Source: Bacillota bacterium
GTDB lineage: Bacteria; Bacillota; Clostridia; Acetivibrionales; JANLFN01
Direction: 5' to 3'
DNA: 41,069 nt
Assembly: GCA_023397675.1 (NCBI GenBank)
Contig: JAEWTV010000138.1
Span: forward strand, 1 to 41,069
How positions within the stretch are numbered: the first letter of the stretch is position 1; the number at the start of each line of letters is the position of its first letter. The notes beneath the pieces were generated by a model. It had not been told where the DNA came from and did not search any database. It saw nothing but the letters and a program-made list of their open reading frames with translations. Positions 39,764-41,069 of the stretch are shown here, piece by piece. The position numbers were made by a program, and so were the translations under genes.

Positions 39764-40864
39764 TTATTTACTGATATACCCTTCGATGAGTATGTCATCA
39801 TCAAATCTTGTAAGGTTAATATCTCTTATTTTGAAGGCATTCTTCATTAAATGTATTCCTGCACCTTCTACCGGTGAAACGGCATTTTCTCCGCCAATGA
39901 TTTTAGGTGATATAAAGAACATAACCTTGTCAACAATTCCCGCTTCTAAAGCAGAATAATTGAGTGTCCCACCCCCTTCCAAAAGTACACTGTCAATTTC
40001 TAGCTTATAAAGTTCATCTATAAGTACCTGTAAATCAGCGTTACCTTTAAAACATGGAGTCTTAATAATTCTTACATTATTATCTTCAAGCTGCCTTTCT
40101 TTAGCTTTATCAATTGAGTCCGTTGTTGCTATAATAGTTCGGGCTTTAGAATTAGTATGTATAACATTACTGTCCAGTGGTATTCTCCCTTTACTGTCTA
40201 CAATTATCCTGACAGGATCTGTGCATTCCCTAGACTCAAGCCGCGCTGTAAGTGAGGGATTGTCTTTAATAACAGTGTTGATGCCAACCATAATTGATGA
40301 AACCCTGTCCCTTACTAGATGTACATAATTTCGAGAGAATTCATTTGAAACCCATTTTGATTCTCCGGTTACTGAAGCAATTTTACCGTCCAGAGTCATG
40401 GCAGCCTTCATAATAACAAACGGCTTATGCCTGGTTATGTAATTGATAAATATTTCATTTAATTTCTCTGCTTCATTTTGCAAAACCCCAACAGTCACGT
40501 TAATATCAGCATCTTTTAGCATCTTAATACCTCTTCCTGATACTTTGGGGTTAGGATCAACCATTCCGACAACAACATTTTTAATGCCCAAATCAATAAT
40601 CGCCTTGGCACATGGTGGTGTTCTCCCATAATGGGAACATGGCTCAAGGTTGACATACAATGTACTCCCCTGTACATCAGTACACGCATTTTTTAGCGCT
40701 GCCGCTTCTGCATGTGCACAGCCCAAAGCTTCATGAAAGCCTTCAGCAATTATTTCATTGTTTTTTACTATAACTGCACCTACAAGCGGATTTGGGTTTG
40801 TTTTCCCCCATCCCTTTTCTGCAAGTTTCAATGCTCTTTTCATAAAGTTTTCATGAACATCCAC
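39764..40864 (-). CDS. ribD: Bifunctional riboflavin deaminase/reductase
   Basis: A 366-residue enzyme performing the second and third steps of riboflavin synthesis. The deaminase half (about 1-145) has NPLVGAVIV, CAHAEAAAL and NLEPCSHYGRTPPCAKA, with the zinc His and two Cys. The reductase half (about 146-366) has MTLDGKIASVTGESKWVSN, VMVGINTVIKDNPSLT and LLEGGGTLN for NADPH. The start is GTG at 40864, 10 bases after AGGAGG; an in-frame ATG at 40843 is an alternative that would lose seven residues. First gene behind the FMN riboswitch. Confidence 0.95.
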   Translation of the reverse strand: MDVHENFMKRALKLAEKGWGKTNPNPLVGAVIVKNNEIIAEGFHEALGCAHAEAAALKNACTDVQGSTLYVNLEPCSHYGRTPPCAKAIIDLGIKNVVVGMVDPNPKVSGRGIKMLKDADINVTVGVLQNEAEKLNEIFINYITRHKPFVIMKAAMTLDGKIASVTGESKWVSNEFSRNYVHLVRDRVSSIMVGINTVIKDNPSLTARLESRECTDPVRIIVDSKGRIPLDSNVIHTNSKARTIIATTDSIDKAKERQLEDNNVRIIKTPCFKGNADLQVLIDELYKLEIDSVLLEGGGTLNYSALEAGIVDKVMFFISPKIIGGENAVSPVEGAGIHLMKNAFKIRDINLTRFDDDILIEGYISK

Positions 40865-40917
40865 AAGCTTTCTACCTCCTTTCAATAACTAAGCAATCCA
40901 TACTTTTACACCAGAGA

Positions 40918-40954
40918 AAAATAAAAAATCCCCGGAAGATAAACCTCCAGGGAT
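40918..40954 (-). terminator. Riboswitch-controlled terminator before ribD
   Basis: Minus strand ATCCCTGGAGG pairs with CTTCCGGGGAT (one G-U and one mismatch region) around a short loop, followed by TTTTTTATTTTT. Its place between the FMN aptamer and ribD fits an expression-platform terminator formed when FMN is bound. Confidence 0.88.
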
Positions 40955-40978
40955 AAAAAAAGGCAAAAATAAACACAC

Positions 40979-41069
40979 TATCTTCCATCCAGACTATACT
41001 GTCGGCTCCGGAATCTGACCGGATCTGCTTTCGCTCGCGGGCTTATAGCTTTTTGCTATCTACCGCCGG
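40979..41069 (-). ncRNA. FMN riboswitch (RFN element), 3' part, cut by the window edge
   Basis: On the minus strand the conserved RFN blocks appear in order: CCGGCGGTA, AGCCCGCGAGC, GCAGATCCGGT, GATTCCGGAGCCGACAGT, AGTCTGGATGG and the closing GAAGAT strand. The 5' closing strand and first helix lie beyond base 41069. It binds FMN and turns off ribD-ribE-ribBA-ribH through the terminator that follows. Confidence 0.96.

Overview
The window reads as chromosome from a low-GC, endospore-forming Clostridia species, most like Ruminiclostridium or a cellulolytic Clostridium relative. This placement is inference from gene content: a clostridial sigK with a pro-sequence, a sporulation-type PBP, a DUF5685/DnaJ pair, TRAP (mtrB), a FapR-type operator and an FMN-riboswitch rib operon. 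Most genes lie on the minus strand. Most intergenic gaps are short, with clear Shine-Dalgarno (SD) sites, intrinsic terminators and a few palindromic repeats. I see no tRNA, rRNA, CRISPR array or intact transposon.

Layout. 1-1700: start of rpsB, an alpha/beta hydrolase, and a decayed IS200/IS605-type remnant (a tnpB 3' piece plus a hairpin-rich right end). 1700-4140: an ECF sigma/anti-sigma pair divergent from a DUF4179-like lipoprotein. 4140-11810: sigK, a class B PBP, and a tRNA-wobble/cell-wall block (trhP, trmR, mltG, typA), which resembles the Bacillus yrrL-yrrM-yrrN-yrrO neighbourhood. 11810-15640: mutS2, a CooT-family protein and DUF3842, bounded by two palindromic repeats. 15640-19630: an amidase, a 3D-domain protein, a membrane protein, a Cys-tailed DnaJ protein and DUF5685. 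19630-25260: an array of four stem-loops, pgsA, a thioesterase, a small protein, mtrB and dnaE. 25480-31200: a lipoprotein, CapA, a YgiT-type zinc protein, a PAS-GGDEF-HD-GYP protein, several small membrane proteins and a DJ-1 protein. 31300-37320: fabH with a FapR-like site, a TPR lipoprotein, a CGNR regulator divergent from a QueG-like protein, a QueF-like protein lacking the catalytic Cys, an SMR transporter, and a MerR regulator followed by a nitroreductase. 37350-41069: the operon ribD-ribE-ribBA-ribH behind an FMN riboswitch cut by the window edge.

How the genes work together. TrhP and TrmR act in sequence to make 5-methoxyuridine at tRNA position 34. The rib genes encode the riboflavin pathway from GTP and ribulose-5-phosphate, under FMN control. 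MerR with the nitroreductase, and probably CGNR with the QueG-like protein, look like local regulator-target pairs.

The least explained items are the four-hairpin array at 19762-19953, the QueF-like protein with its structured leader at 34936-35480, the regularly spaced TGTAAC/GTTACA half-sites at 34070-34157, and the orphan IS605-like structured end at 1392-1680. Family names come from sequence recognition only; no database search was possible.
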